From NCBI GenBank assembly GCA_018385415.1, contig JAHAZA010000039.1, positions 1 to 24,043 on the forward strand: 24,043 nucleotides of DNA, read 5' to 3'. How positions within the stretch are numbered: the first letter of the stretch is position 1; each line of letters opens with the position of its first letter. The stretch comes from Treponema sp. (lineage in GTDB: Bacteria > Spirochaetota > Spirochaetia > Treponematales > Treponemataceae). Under the pieces are notes generated by a model that saw only the letters and a program-made list of their open reading frames with translations, was not told where the DNA came from and made no database searches. A program made the position numbers and the translations under genes. Below are positions 1-7,737 of this stretch, piece by piece.

Positions 1-317
1 CTAATAATGTCATTTATTGTACTTAAATCAAAATTTTTTGTTTCATCATTTAAATTTGTAGGAACTGCAATTATATAAAAATCCTGATTGTCAGGCCAAG
101 TTGATTTGTTATATGAATAAGCTTTAATTGACAATAGCTTCTTTTTATTAATTAATGATATTTCATCTTGAGCAATTATATTTGTTAATATTTCATTATT
201 GTTGATTTTATCAATTTTGTTATCATCAATTTCAATTATGTTTATTTGATTATCTTTTGCAAATAAACATGCTAATGAATAACCAACATAACCTGCTCCA
301 AAAATTGTTATTTTCAT
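1..317 (-). CDS. ugd: UDP-glucose 6-dehydrogenase, N-terminal part (cut by window edge)
   Basis: This gene is incomplete: it starts with ATG at 315-317 and its frame stays open to base 1, giving about 105 residues. The translation begins MKITIFGAGYVGYSL, a Rossmann NAD-binding GxGYVG motif, and later has IIAVPTN followed by a D-E-T-K-N-F-D stretch, which matches the short-form UDP-glucose dehydrogenases (about 390 residues). The family oxidises UDP-glucose to UDP-glucuronate with two NAD+, supplying envelope or capsule polysaccharide. The catalytic Cys and the C-terminal domain lie outside the window, so UDP-ManNAc dehydrogenase is a less likely alternative. A weak ribosome-binding site (GAGAAG) lies about 10 nt upstream. 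The gene lies 70 nt downstream of the exported-protein gene on the same strand and could be co-transcribed with it. Confidence 0.85.
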   Translation of the reverse strand, partial: MKITIFGAGYVGYSLACLFAKDNQINIIEIDDNKIDKINNNEILTNIIAQDEISLINKKKLLSIKAYSYNKSTWPDNQDFYIIAVPTNLNDETKNFDLSTINDII

Positions 318-387
318 AGGGCAATTACTTCTCTGATAACTTAGTAATATCACCTTGTTTTATTATTAAAGCCATATATTTCTCAAT

Positions 388-981
388 TTATAAAACATCA
401 TCCTCTTGAGCTTCAACTTGTTTATGATTGACGAATTCATAATCTAATAGAAGAATACCATTTTCATAATCAGCATTTGATACCCATAATCGAATATAGG
501 TTAAATCATCTTTTATGACTTTTTGTCCTTGTTTGGGATACCATTCAGCATATAAATCTCTTGCCCCATCTGATAATGCATTAAACCAATACTTGTCTTG
601 ATCCCAAATTGTATTACTATCAGTAATACCATCAAAAATTGAGCCTTTTCCATATGTATTTTCTATACGTGGTTCAAAAGAATAAAATGCATTCTGCAGT
701 TCTTTTCCGTAATTATTTGTATGAATTTTATCGGAAATTGCACGGATATGATATAAACCATAATCTTCACTTATCCATGCAATATAAGTTGTAAATGTTG
801 AGTGACTTTTAGAAGGAATTATAAAATAACGATCATCCTGTGCAATTCTTTTAGGAATTTCACCATTGCAGGCTTCTGTTACTTCTTCCAATGTCATACC
901 ATTAGAAAGACCAAATGGTCCTGCATAAAGGAATGAAGAAAATAATAATAATCCCAAAATAAGTACAGCAATTTTTTTCAT
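388..981 (-). CDS. Small exported protein of unknown function (197 aa)
   Basis: I do not recognise a named family. The protein starts with a clear signal peptide (Lys-Lys, a hydrophobic core of about 13 residues, then a signal peptidase I type site near LYAG at residues 19-21). The mature part opens with PFGLSNGMTLEEV, a phrase of the kind seen at the start of many small secreted spirochaete and enterobacterial proteins of unknown role. The rest is a mixed alpha/beta, Tyr/Trp-rich domain with no visible catalytic motif or lipobox, so it is probably periplasmic and soluble. The start is well supported by a GAGGAG ribosome-binding site 7 nt before the ATG and by an extended -10 promoter just upstream. 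It precedes ugd on the same strand, but nothing ties the two functionally. Confidence 0.8.
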   Translation of the reverse strand: MKKIAVLILGLLLFSSFLYAGPFGLSNGMTLEEVTEACNGEIPKRIAQDDRYFIIPSKSHSTFTTYIAWISEDYGLYHIRAISDKIHTNNYGKELQNAFYSFEPRIENTYGKGSIFDGITDSNTIWDQDKYWFNALSDGARDLYAEWYPKQGQKVIKDDLTYIRLWVSNADYENGILLLDYEFVNHKQVEAQEDDVL

Positions 982-1001
982 GTTATGCTCCTCATCTATT
1001 A

Positions 1002-1010
1002 ATTATAGCA
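1002..1010 (-). promoter_or_regulatory. Extended -10 promoter for the 388-981 gene
   Basis: Read on the minus strand, the site is TGCTATAAT, a consensus -10 with the TGn extension. No good -35 is visible at 16-18 nt. The predicted start of transcription near 995 would give a leader of about 14 nt that still contains the GAGGAG ribosome-binding site. Confidence 0.6.
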
Positions 1011-1103
1011 CATTTTTTATTAAAGTTATTTAAACTTTATTTTATTTTATCAAAAAGTATGAAGCTTATTATGGGTTTCAAAACTTCCCTTTTTACCAAC
1101 ATA

Positions 1104-1131
1104 TTGACAAAGTAGGTAATTCATTTAAAAT
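1104..1131 (+). promoter_or_regulatory. Promoter of mnmA
   Basis: A consensus -35 TTGACA (1104-1109) is followed after 16 nt by TAAAAT (1126-1131), one mismatch from the -10 consensus. The expected transcription start, 6-8 nt downstream, falls at or next to the ATG at 1138, so the message may have little or no leader. Confidence 0.65.
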
Positions 1132-1137
1132 AAAAGA

Positions 1138-2310
1138 ATGACTTATACTACTTTAAATATGCCTCAGGCTGGAGACACTGTTCTTGTAGGAATGAGCGGT
1201 GGCGTTGATTCTACATTAACTGCCCTTATGCTAAAAGAAAAAGGATGCCGAGTAATCGGTGTTACAATGTCTATCTGGGACGGAAAAATTCCTGAAATAA
1301 AAACTGATAAGCCTATAAAAGAAGCCTGCTACGGACCTGGCGAAGAAGAAAATATTGAAGAATGTAAGAAGTTCTGCAGCTCTCATGATATTGAATATTA
1401 CGTTATTGATGCAAAGGAATCATACCAGAAAATGGTACTTGAGTATTTTAAAAGTGAATATCGAAACGGCCGCACTCCAAATCCATGTATCATGTGTAAC
1501 CGAAATATTAAATTTGGTGCTATGCTTGAAGGAATTTCGAAGCTTGGCATTAAGTTTGATTATTTCTGCACTGGTCATTATGCTAAGATTGTTCAGCCAG
1601 ATGAAGGCCTTTTTGGAACTGAAAAGCGCCCTGTCATGATTTCTGGTGCAACAGATGTTACTAAAGATCAGACTTATTTTTTGTATCGTATTCCTTCAAA
1701 GGTTTTAGAAAAAGTTCGTTTTCCTCTTGCGATGATGAAAAAATCTGAAGTTTTTGAACTTGCAAAAAAGGCAAATCTTGATGCGGCAAATCGCGAAGAA
1801 AGTCAGGATTTTATCGGTGAAGAATATTTCGACATGATCTTTGCTGATAAACCTAGTATTCCAGGAGATATTGTAGACCTTGACGGTCATGTACTTGGAC
1901 GACATAAAGGTATTGAACACTACACTATTGGTCAGCGTCGTGGGCTTGGTGTTGCAGTTTCATATCCTGTTTATGTTCAGGCTATTGATCCTAAAAATAA
2001 TCTTGTGGTTCTTGCACCAAATGACGCATTGAATGCTGATGGTCTTATTGCTGATGATTTTGTATGGCCTGGAGATGTTGAACCAACTGAGATAGTTGAA
2101 GCTTTGGTAAAAATCCGCCTTGCAAGTAAACCTGTTCCATGCAAGATTGAGCCTTATATTCCTGATGAATCAGATACTAATAAGTACAAAGGTAAAGCAT
2201 GGCGCATTATTTTTGAAAACCCACAGCGTGCTGTAGCCCCGGGGCAATCAGCCGTTCTGTACAAAGATGGAACAATTATCGGCGGCGGATTAATTCATCA
2301 TGCATTATAA
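1138..2310 (+). CDS. mnmA: tRNA U34 2-thiouridylase MnmA (CxxC variant)
   Basis: MnmA adenylates U34 of tRNA-Lys, -Glu and -Gln and replaces its 2-oxygen with sulfur in the cytoplasm. The N-terminal PP-loop motif SGGVDS is at residues 20-25. The region around the canonical catalytic Cys reads NPCIMCNR (C117, C120), so the position that is Asp in the E. coli enzyme is here a Cys, making a CxxC. Later come the family signatures TGHYAK and YTIGQRRGLGV and the C-terminal barrel. The second canonical Cys (E. coli C199, in the context GICFIGE) is absent: the protein reads ESQDFIGE, two residues shorter. Length (390 aa) is slightly above the usual 360-370. Extra cysteines lie at 64, 76 and 80. The start at 1138 lacks a ribosome-binding site; the next ATG (1159) also lacks one and would still keep the PP-loop. 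This is a single-gene transcription unit. Confidence 0.93.
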   Translation: MTYTTLNMPQAGDTVLVGMSGGVDSTLTALMLKEKGCRVIGVTMSIWDGKIPEIKTDKPIKEACYGPGEEENIEECKKFCSSHDIEYYVIDAKESYQKMVLEYFKSEYRNGRTPNPCIMCNRNIKFGAMLEGISKLGIKFDYFCTGHYAKIVQPDEGLFGTEKRPVMISGATDVTKDQTYFLYRIPSKVLEKVRFPLAMMKKSEVFELAKKANLDAANREESQDFIGEEYFDMIFADKPSIPGDIVDLDGHVLGRHKGIEHYTIGQRRGLGVAVSYPVYVQAIDPKNNLVVLAPNDALNADGLIADDFVWPGDVEPTEIVEALVKIRLASKPVPCKIEPYIPDESDTNKYKGKAWRIIFENPQRAVAPGQSAVLYKDGTIIGGGLIHHAL

Positions 2311-2334
2311 TTTATGAAATAATTATTTGTTATT

Positions 2335-2373
2335 AATAACCTCTGTCAGTTTTTGATAGAGGTTATTTTTTTT
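2335..2373 (+). terminator. Rho-independent terminator of mnmA
   Basis: A perfect 10-bp stem (AATAACCTCT at 2335-2344 with AGAGGTTATT at 2358-2367), extendable inward, is followed by a run of T to 2373. The T run and distal stem arm also encode the last codons (Lys-Lys-stop) of the convergent gene at 2363. There is no A-rich flank on the left, so it should act only on the plus strand. Confidence 0.88.
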
Positions 2374-3283
2374 CGTTAACAATTATTGTGCTATTGCCAA
2401 AACTGTCGCTTACAAGTGTAAGTCCACCGACGCCAGTAATACGGATAATAAATTCGTCCCCTTCTTTTGCGCTTGAAGGAATTGTAATTGTTTCTCCATA
2501 GGTACTTTTGATTCCCATTTCACGGGATTTTACTGGATCTTTTACAATCGAAATAAATTCTTTTGCTCTTTTCTTAAATGTTTCTGCAGGTAAACCGTAA
2601 GCAGATTCAGCTTCAAGTTCAAGAAGTTCATCAATTGTATCCATTGTAAAGATTGTTTTAAGTTTTATTCCGTTATCTGGTGCAAGTTTTTCAGAGAATA
2701 CTTTATACGGAAAGGCTACATTTCTTGCTTTTCCTGTTTCGATTTCTGAATAATCAAAATTTACTACAATCGAATCAAATTTTAATTCTTTTCCAGGAAC
2801 TCTTATTTCTTCTTCTGAGACAACATCTCCTGTGATATTATCAATTACTTCAACAACATAAACACTGTAAGAATTGCTGCTTAAAGTTTTTCTTTCTTTA
2901 ATTGTAATTCGAGCAATATCATCTGAATTAGAAAGATTTCTTACATATGTATTAAGTTCTTTGATTCGAGCCTGCTGTTCCCAGATTGAATAGAATTTAT
3001 TTGCAAATTGCATTATTAAAGTAATACAAACAATAACTGCACAGGCAATTAAAATATTGGTTATATTCTCAATTATCATTGTGAAAGCCTGAGAAATTCC
3101 ACCTAAATATAATTTACCGAATTTCTGTTCTTCATTTGCTTTATTCAAAAGCTTTGCATTACATGCAGTGAACAATGCATAAATGAGAATTACTGCGATA
3201 AGAAAAATTAGACAAGGTGTAAGAATTCCTAAGAAACTTGTAAAAAGAGTTTTTACAACTGAACTGAGAGACATTTCATTCAT
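2363..3283 (-). CDS. Two-pass membrane protein with extracytoplasmic or cytoplasmic C-terminal domain, paralogue of the upstream gene
   Basis: No named family is recognised. Two hydrophobic segments (about residues 18-40 and 68-92) are separated by a polar Lys/Glu-rich loop, and a domain of about 200 residues follows. That domain resembles, in order, the C-terminal domain of the 234-residue protein encoded 17 nt upstream. Both have a G-(K/E)-E-(L/I)-x-F-D strand, then FP-(Y/K) and a shared A-P-(D/E)-N-G-x-x-L turn, then a helical stretch and a final beta-rich tail. The pair therefore probably arose by tandem duplication. The ATG at 3283 is preceded by AGGA at about 8 nt. The gene is the last of its transcription unit and ends inside the opposing mnmA terminator. 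Function is unknown; the layout suggests a membrane-anchored binding or scaffold domain (inference). Confidence 0.82.
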   Translation of the reverse strand: MNEMSLSSVVKTLFTSFLGILTPCLIFLIAVILIYALFTACNAKLLNKANEEQKFGKLYLGGISQAFTMIIENITNILIACAVIVCITLIMQFANKFYSIWEQQARIKELNTYVRNLSNSDDIARITIKERKTLSSNSYSVYVVEVIDNITGDVVSEEEIRVPGKELKFDSIVVNFDYSEIETGKARNVAFPYKVFSEKLAPDNGIKLKTIFTMDTIDELLELEAESAYGLPAETFKKRAKEFISIVKDPVKSREMGIKSTYGETITIPSSAKEGDEFIIRITGVGGLTLVSDSFGNSTIIVNEKK

Positions 3284-3300
3284 AATATTTTCCTGATTTA

Positions 3301-4005
3301 TTACATTTTCTGGATTTCAATTGATCCAGTATGAGGATGACATATGATTTTATAAGAGTAACCTTTTTTAAATTCTGTAATTCCATTCATATTGTGAACT
3401 GCATTACCGAATTTATCATTAATCATATCTACATTTTCAGATTCTACAAGGCTGAAAAGATGGCTGATTTCTTCTTTATAGAGTTTGAGGTTTTTTGAGT
3501 CATCAGCTTTTACAAATTTTTCAAGCTTATTATAAATTACAGGATAAGCTTTTTCTGAGTAATGAGCAGTAAGGTTTGTGCCATTTTCTGGAGCAATTGT
3601 ATTTGTGTAAAGTGTTTTTGGAAAGAAAAGATAATTCTTTTCATTAAGCTTGATTACTGTAAAGTCAAAATGAATTTCTTCTCCAGAAAGATTATAGCTT
3701 TGACGTTTTGATGCTTCTTTTCCTTCAAGATCAAGATATTTTACTTCAATCTGAATTTCACTGTTTTTAGATTTTAATACTTTAAACTGCAGCGGGCATA
3801 TTTCTTCTTTTAATTCTGAAACAACTTTTTCAAGTGTGTCAATTTCTTCTTTTTGATGGTTACTAATTATAGCACAGCCAACAAAAATAATAAGAATTGC
3901 ACCAGCAATTCCTCCGATTTTTAATGGCGTTTTGTTATAGTGAAAGCCGATAAAAGCAACACCGACTGCAATAATTGTTAATAAAATTAAAAAGAAGATT
4001 CCCAT
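3301..4005 (-). CDS. Two-pass membrane protein, paralogue of the downstream gene (234 aa)
   Basis: No named family is recognised. Two N-terminal hydrophobic segments (about residues 2-20 and 28-48) form a hairpin anchor. A short Glu/Lys-rich, probably helical stretch (about 50-68) and a globular domain (about 70-234) follow. The globular domain contains GEEIHFD and a TIAPENG turn, which align with GKELKFD and KLAPDNG in the neighbouring 306-residue protein, and the order of predicted elements is the same. The start is supported by AGAGGG about 9 nt before the ATG and by a strong promoter 24-60 nt upstream, so the pair is expressed independently of mfd. The spacing to the next gene is 17 nt, which implies co-transcription. 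A lone cysteine in each anchor region is not in a lipobox context. Confidence 0.82.
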   Translation of the reverse strand: MGIFFLILLTIIAVGVAFIGFHYNKTPLKIGGIAGAILIIFVGCAIISNHQKEEIDTLEKVVSELKEEICPLQFKVLKSKNSEIQIEVKYLDLEGKEASKRQSYNLSGEEIHFDFTVIKLNEKNYLFFPKTLYTNTIAPENGTNLTAHYSEKAYPVIYNKLEKFVKADDSKNLKLYKEEISHLFSLVESENVDMINDKFGNAVHNMNGITEFKKGYSYKIICHPHTGSIEIQKM

Positions 4006-4035
4006 ATATATTTTCCCTCTGATAAGTGTATCATA

Positions 4036-4063
4036 ATTTTATCATACATCACAAAGATGTCAA
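4036..4063 (-). promoter_or_regulatory. Promoter of the paralogous membrane pair
   Basis: On the minus strand: consensus TTGACA (4058-4063), a 16-nt spacer, then TGA plus TAAAAT (-10 at 4036-4041), i.e. an extended -10. The predicted start near 4029 gives a leader of about 24 nt with the AGAGGG ribosome-binding site. The spacer contains a 5-bp inverted repeat, ACATC-n5-GATGT (4046-4060), which could be an operator or chance. Confidence 0.78.
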
Positions 4064-4097
4064 ACTATACTCATTAATATTCAAATTGAACCGGTTT

Positions 4098-7000
4098 TTA
4101 ACTTTCAAGAAATGAAAGCTTTTCACAGATAAATTCACTCTTCTCTTTAAGTCCGATTTTTCCTGTTTTAAGAACAAGTAAATTTGGCTTTGCAGCATTT
4201 AATGCAACAAGATTTGAACTTTCTTTAATAAGACGAAGTACTTTATCAACGTTGATTTCAGATACTTTTGCAAATTCTACTTCAACAATTCCGTTTTTTT
4301 CTTTAACAGATGTAATATTAAGTTTTTTACAAACACATCTGATTTCTGCCATGTTAATAAGGCTTATAACTTCATCCGGAATTGGACCGAAACGGTCAAG
4401 AAGTTCAAGGTAAATACTGTCAAGCTCATCTTTTGTCTGAACAGCTGCAATTTTCTTATAGATTTCCATTTTCGTCTGTGGATTGTGAACATAGCTGTCT
4501 GGAATGAATCCTGTATATTCAAGTTCCATAAGGACTTCTCTTTCTGGTTTATAGTCTTTCTGTTGTGAAAGAATATTAATGGCCTCATTCAAAAGCCTTA
4601 AGTACATATCAAAACCAACAGAGTAAACATCACCACTCTGATCACGACCTAATAGATTTCCGGCACCACGAATTTCCATATCCTTCATGGCGATTTTAAA
4701 GCCAGAACCAAGCTCTGTAAAATCACTGATTACCTGAAGTCGCTTCATGGCAACTTCTGTAAGCATTTTGTTTTTCGGATAGAAAAGATATGCATATGCT
4801 TTTTTGTCACTTCGACCTACACGGCCACGAAGCTGATAAAGCTGACTAACACCGTACATGTCAGCACGGTCGATAATAATTGTGTTTACATTAGGAATGT
4901 CAATTCCATTTTCAATGATTGTTGTGGCAACCAGAACATGAAAACCACCCATCTTAAATCTTCTGAAGATATCATCCAGTTCATCGCTAGTCATCTGACC
5001 ATGAGCTGTATCGATTAACATTTCAGGACAAATACGTTCAAGCTTAAGTCTTGTTTCTTCAAGGGTTTCAACTCTGTTGTGTAAAAAGAATACCTGCCCG
5101 CCTCTGTCTACTTCATAACGGATGGCACGAGCTATTTTTTCTTCATTAAATTCGTCGATTACAGTTTCAATTGGATGCCGGTTTTGAGGCGGTGTTGTAA
5201 GAAGACTCATGTCTCGTATCTTTAAAAGACTCATGTGCAGTGAACGAGGAATTGGGGTTGCAGAAAGTGCAAGAGAGTCAATGTTGTTTTTAATTACTTT
5301 TAATTTTTCTTTATCTTTAACTCCGAATCTCTGTTCTTCATCAATAATTAAAAGACCTAGATTTTTAAACTTTACGTCATTTGAGAGAATTCTGTGAGTT
5401 CCAACTAAAATATCAACCTCACCTTTCTCAAGTTTTTCAAGAGCTGACTTTTGATCCTTTTTTGAAACGAATCTTGAAAGCTGAGCAATTGTTACAGGAA
5501 AGTTTTTAAAACGATCCACACAGCTTTCATAATGCTGTTCTGCAAGAATTGTAGTAGGTGCCATAAACGCAACCTGCTTACCACCAAGGACTGCCTTCAT
5601 TGCAGCTCTCATTGCAATTTCAGTTTTTCCGTAACCAACATCACCGCAGACAAGTCTGTCCATAGGAACAGGTTTTTCCATATCAGCTTTTATTTCTTTT
5701 GTTACAGTAATCTGGTCTGCTGTATCTTCATATGGAAAAGCTGCTTCAAATGCAATCTGCCATTCTGTATCTTTTGGAAAAGCAAAACCTGTTGAGGCCT
5801 TTCTCCTTGAATATAAATCAATAAGCTTTTGAGCCAGATCTTCAACAGCTTTCTTAACTTTGTTCTTACGGTTTTCCCAGGCCTTGCTTCCGATAGTGTC
5901 AATTTTTGGAGCATTACCTTCATTACCAATATAACGCTGTACAAGGTTTACCTGTTCAATAGGTACAAATGCGACCTCTTCATCAGCATATTCAAGCTTA
6001 ATGTAATCTCGTTCATTGCCCATTGCTTTGACACGTTCAATGCCTTTGAAAATTCCAATACCGTAATTTACGTGAACAACATAATCTCCAGGATTAAGGT
6101 CAACGAAAGTATCAATAACAGCGCTTTTTACATGTGACAATGATTTTGGAAAATGTTTTTTACGCCCAAAAATTTCGTTTTCCTGGATTACCATTAATTT
6201 TATTTCTGGAATTGAAAAACCGCTTGAGATTTCTTCTGGAATTAGTTTGACATTGTTTTTAATTTTAGTGTCTGTGTAATCTTTTAAAATTTCGTTGATG
6301 CGGAGATTCTGGTTTTCGTTGTTTGTAAGGATGAAAATTTTCCAGTTGTCTTTCTGTAAATCTCCGATCTGTTCCTTTAAATAATTGATGTTTCCAAAAA
6401 AGCTTCTTGGAGGATCAAGTTCAATTTTAAAAATTTTTCGGTTCTCTGCTTTTGAAACTTCGTCAGTTTCATTATGAATTGTTCTGTATAAAATATTTTT
6501 TGAATGTGTTTTACTTAATGTTTCAAAGTCAAAAAGAATTTTTTCAGGACTTAAAACTAAATCAGTAAAACGGGCTTTTTTATAAAGCCCCATATATTCT
6601 CTATTTAATGTTTCCTTTGAATTTAAAATTCTGTCATAATCATAAAAAATTACAGATGTATTGTCGTCAATGTAATCAAGCACAGAATACATTCTGTCAA
6701 ATAATGCCGGATATAAAAGTTCCTCACCTTCAGCCTCTCCCGAATTATCCAGGTTTGAAAGAAACTCTTCAAATTTTTCAAGCAGTGTTGAGCTATTATT
6801 ATCTTTTACAATCTGATAAGTATCAGAGAGCTGTTCATTTTCAGCAAATACTTTTTTTAATTTTGATTCAAGTTTTTCAATAAGTTCTGTATTCCAGATT
6901 ATTTCTTTTGATGGATAAACTGTAATGTGGTCTACACTTTCAATAGTAGCCTGATTTTCTGTTGAAAATGTTTTAATGATTTCAATTTCATCAAAATCAA

Positions 7001-7700
7001 AAACAATTCGATGAGCATTTTCTTCGCATGGAAGGAAAATATCAAGAACTTCACCACGTAATGTAAATTCCCCTGGAACACTTACTTTCGAAACTCTGAT
7101 ATAACCTAAAGATGTTAATTTTTCTGCTATTTCAATTGTATCAAGACTTTGGCCTACTTCAAGATTAAATATGAACTGTTTAAGATATTGTGCAGGTGGT
7201 ACTGGAGTTAAAAATGCACGCTGATTCATAATAAAAATGCGTGATTTTTTTGAAGATACCTTTCTCTCGTCTCTGCTTAAAAGTTTTGCCAAAGCACCTG
7301 CTCTCTGACCAAATACAAGAGCACCTTTAGCACAACTTCGATAAGGAACAGTATTCCACCAGGGTAAGGTGATTATTTCTGTATCTTCAGAAAAAGCCAT
7401 TAAATCTGAAATAACTGATTGTTCTTCTTTTTCTGTTGGTACTACAATAAGAAAGTCTGTTGAAATTGGTTTTTCATCTTTTTCTGCTTTTTTACCAGAA
7501 AGATACTGAAGCTGAGATAAAAATTTGTTTTTATTGGCCTTGACTATTTGACAGGTAAGCAGGCTGTTAAAGCTTCCCTGTAAGCCTTCAACTTCTAATG
7601 GTAAATTTGACTTGTCATCTGTCAAGTTATTAACGAGTTCTTTAAGCAAAGACCATTTATTTATTGCATCTATTAACGAATTTGATAATAATGTATTCAC
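4098..7700 (-). CDS. mfd: Transcription-repair coupling factor Mfd
   Basis: Mfd is an ATP-driven translocase that removes RNA polymerase stalled at DNA lesions and recruits UvrA. The 1200-residue product is full length for the family (about 1150-1200). The RNA polymerase-interacting domain with GDYVVHVNYGIGIFKG is near residue 545. The RecG-like motor has Walker A GDVGYGKTE near 685, DEEQRFG (motif II) near 785, SATPIPRSL, and motif VI GRVGRSDKKAYAY. The C-terminal domain carrying the TRCF-type regulatory region follows. The N-terminal UvrB-like part has degenerate ATP-binding motifs, as expected. Translation starts at GTG (7698-7700) with GGAA about 8 nt upstream; no better start is visible. 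The promoter appears to lie inside the first codons of the divergent gene at 7738. No clear terminator follows, so read-through into the membrane pair is possible. Confidence 0.97.
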   Translation of the reverse strand: MNTLLSNSLIDAINKWSLLKELVNNLTDDKSNLPLEVEGLQGSFNSLLTCQIVKANKNKFLSQLQYLSGKKAEKDEKPISTDFLIVVPTEKEEQSVISDLMAFSEDTEIITLPWWNTVPYRSCAKGALVFGQRAGALAKLLSRDERKVSSKKSRIFIMNQRAFLTPVPPAQYLKQFIFNLEVGQSLDTIEIAEKLTSLGYIRVSKVSVPGEFTLRGEVLDIFLPCEENAHRIVFDFDEIEIIKTFSTENQATIESVDHITVYPSKEIIWNTELIEKLESKLKKVFAENEQLSDTYQIVKDNNSSTLLEKFEEFLSNLDNSGEAEGEELLYPALFDRMYSVLDYIDDNTSVIFYDYDRILNSKETLNREYMGLYKKARFTDLVLSPEKILFDFETLSKTHSKNILYRTIHNETDEVSKAENRKIFKIELDPPRSFFGNINYLKEQIGDLQKDNWKIFILTNNENQNLRINEILKDYTDTKIKNNVKLIPEEISSGFSIPEIKLMVIQENEIFGRKKHFPKSLSHVKSAVIDTFVDLNPGDYVVHVNYGIGIFKGIERVKAMGNERDYIKLEYADEEVAFVPIEQVNLVQRYIGNEGNAPKIDTIGSKAWENRKNKVKKAVEDLAQKLIDLYSRRKASTGFAFPKDTEWQIAFEAAFPYEDTADQITVTKEIKADMEKPVPMDRLVCGDVGYGKTEIAMRAAMKAVLGGKQVAFMAPTTILAEQHYESCVDRFKNFPVTIAQLSRFVSKKDQKSALEKLEKGEVDILVGTHRILSNDVKFKNLGLLIIDEEQRFGVKDKEKLKVIKNNIDSLALSATPIPRSLHMSLLKIRDMSLLTTPPQNRHPIETVIDEFNEEKIARAIRYEVDRGGQVFFLHNRVETLEETRLKLERICPEMLIDTAHGQMTSDELDDIFRRFKMGGFHVLVATTIIENGIDIPNVNTIIIDRADMYGVSQLYQLRGRVGRSDKKAYAYLFYPKNKMLTEVAMKRLQVISDFTELGSGFKIAMKDMEIRGAGNLLGRDQSGDVYSVGFDMYLRLLNEAINILSQQKDYKPEREVLMELEYTGFIPDSYVHNPQTKMEIYKKIAAVQTKDELDSIYLELLDRFGPIPDEVISLINMAEIRCVCKKLNITSVKEKNGIVEVEFAKVSEINVDKVLRLIKESSNLVALNAAKPNLLVLKTGKIGLKEKSEFICEKLSFLES

Positions 7701-7709
7701 TGATATTTT
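7682..7709 (+). promoter_or_regulatory. Candidate promoter of the 7738-9713 cassette
   Basis: TTGATA (7682-7687), 16 nt, then TGA plus TATTTT (7704-7709; 4 of 6 consensus, with the TGn extension). The expected start near 7716 gives a leader of about 22 nt that contains GTGAGGT. The site overlaps the start codon of mfd on the other strand. Confidence 0.42.
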
Positions 7710-7737
7710 CCGATAATAAAAAAGTGAGGTAATAATT

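Noticed and set aside
334..384. A 16-codon minus-strand frame (MALIIKQGDITKLSEK) between the exported-protein gene and ugd
   Set aside because: It is too short to judge, has no ribosome-binding site and resembles nothing I know; probably chance.
1021..1039. A/T-rich inverted repeat TAAAGTT-n5-AACTTTA upstream of the 388-981 gene
   Set aside because: It lies where a -35 would be and could be an operator or a weak hairpin, but A/T-only repeats of this size are common in such DNA and it lacks a firm U run.
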